DNA from: Acetatifactor muris
Lineage (GTDB): Bacteria; Bacillota; Clostridia; Lachnospirales; Lachnospiraceae
Direction of reading: 5' to 3'
DNA: 64,000 nucleotides
Assembly (NCBI GenBank): GCA_023664365.1
Contig: JAMPFR010000002.1
Coordinates: forward strand, 47,903 to 111,902
Shown here: one piece after another, positions 63,837 to 64,000 of the stretch
How the letters are laid out: every line of letters begins with the position of its first letter
How positions within the stretch are numbered: position 1 is the first letter of the stretch
Position numbers and translations under genes: made by a program
Notes under the pieces: generated by a model
Told to the model about the DNA's origin: nothing
Databases searched by the model: none
The model's input: the letters and a program-made list of their open reading frames with translations, nothing else

Positions 63837-64000
63837 CACAACCACACTCCAATCAATTCTTTTACTCGTTTTTGTACACGCAACACTTTTGCATATTCCA
63901 TAAGATTCGGTATATTTTTTTTCGGATCTTTCACATAACCCTGTATTGCCTTATTAAAAATTTCTTTATCCATTTTGTTCATATTTCGCAGTACATCGCA
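63836..64000 (-). CDS. AbiEi/DUF6088-like antitoxin, partial (N-terminus outside window)
   Basis: Only the last 54 residues are visible: ...FNKAIQGYVKDPKKNIPNL then MEYAKVLRVQKRVKELIGVWL. The gene overlaps the AbiEii start (TGATG), as typical for these pairs. The C-terminal sequence resembles the DUF6088-type antitoxins. The DNA-binding part lies beyond the edge. Confidence 0.72.
   Translation of the reverse strand, partial: CDVLRNMNKMDKEIFNKAIQGYVKDPKKNIPNLMEYAKVLRVQKRVKELIGVWL

Overview
The window reads as a chromosomal segment of a spore-forming, rod-shaped anaerobe of the Lachnospiraceae (Clostridia). The basis is the gene order (obgE-yhbY-yqeK-rsfS, mreBCD-pbp2-minCDE-rodA-mgsA, miaB/mutS/mutL/miaA/ynbB-like), an L27 with the Firmicutes cleavable N-terminus next to its Prp protease, LexA boxes of the Gram-positive GAAC-N4-GTTC type, a rubrerythrin, and a cotJABC spore-coat operon. 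No rRNA, tRNA or CRISPR array was seen. Species assignment was not possible.

Layout. 1-4000: partial flotillin, D-aminoacyl-tRNA deacylase, AI-2E family permease and rubrerythrin (minus strand). 4240-9400: TtcA-like enzyme and a XerS-like tyrosine recombinase (plus), a LysM membrane protein and a MATE exporter (minus), then lexA and a DUF378 protein (plus). The LysM gene has a consensus promoter surrounded by LexA boxes, so it looks like a counterpart of the SOS division inhibitor YneA. 9470-11170: a small lipoprotein and a TIR-transmembrane-ectodomain protein. 11190-15740: rsfS, yqeK, yhbY, obgE, rpmA, prp, rplU and a cytidylate-kinase-like gene. 16160-25550: rluD, lspA, aroB, sepF, yggS, a broken acetyltransferase, two unknown membrane proteins, an HlyD-like protein, a P-loop protein, a DD-carboxypeptidase and mgsA. 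25557-34890: the elongation and division-site cluster rodA, minE, minD, minC, pbp2, mreD, mreC, mreB, radC and a DUF4321 protein. 35080-42440: ynbB-like PLP enzyme, miaA, mutL, mutS. 42570-50170: an accessory stretch with a VWA lipoprotein, a phosphoesterase, a GH13 glucosidase and a GPH sugar symporter. 50168-55260: miaB, a small RelE-type toxin-antitoxin pair, pepT and an alanine/glycine symporter. 55330-61160: a three-gene two-component unit and a GH36 alpha-galactosidase. 61570-64000: cotJABC (plus) and an AbiE-type toxin-antitoxin pair cut by the window edge.

The most notable unexplained signal is a family of about 190-197 bp intergenic elements, with three clear copies (15866-16055, about 43035-43184, 61279-61472) and one strongly diverged copy (21988-22184). 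All fold into the same multi-stem shape. Paired positions change together between copies, the ends read GTAA...TTAC in most copies, and the copy at 61279 is flanked by an exact 8-9 bp direct repeat. They look like small non-autonomous mobile elements (IS66-like ends) with a conserved structured core. A different multi-hairpin block of similar length sits between mutS and mutL.

Other points of interest: a 15-bp tandem repeat inside the alanine/glycine symporter gene, a hairpin that overlaps that gene's ribosome binding site, absence of nadD from its usual place, and a TIR domain joined through a membrane helix to an extracellular domain. Most genes are on the minus strand and tightly packed, so long co-transcribed units are likely. 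Start codons were adjusted where a clear Shine-Dalgarno sequence pointed to an internal start.
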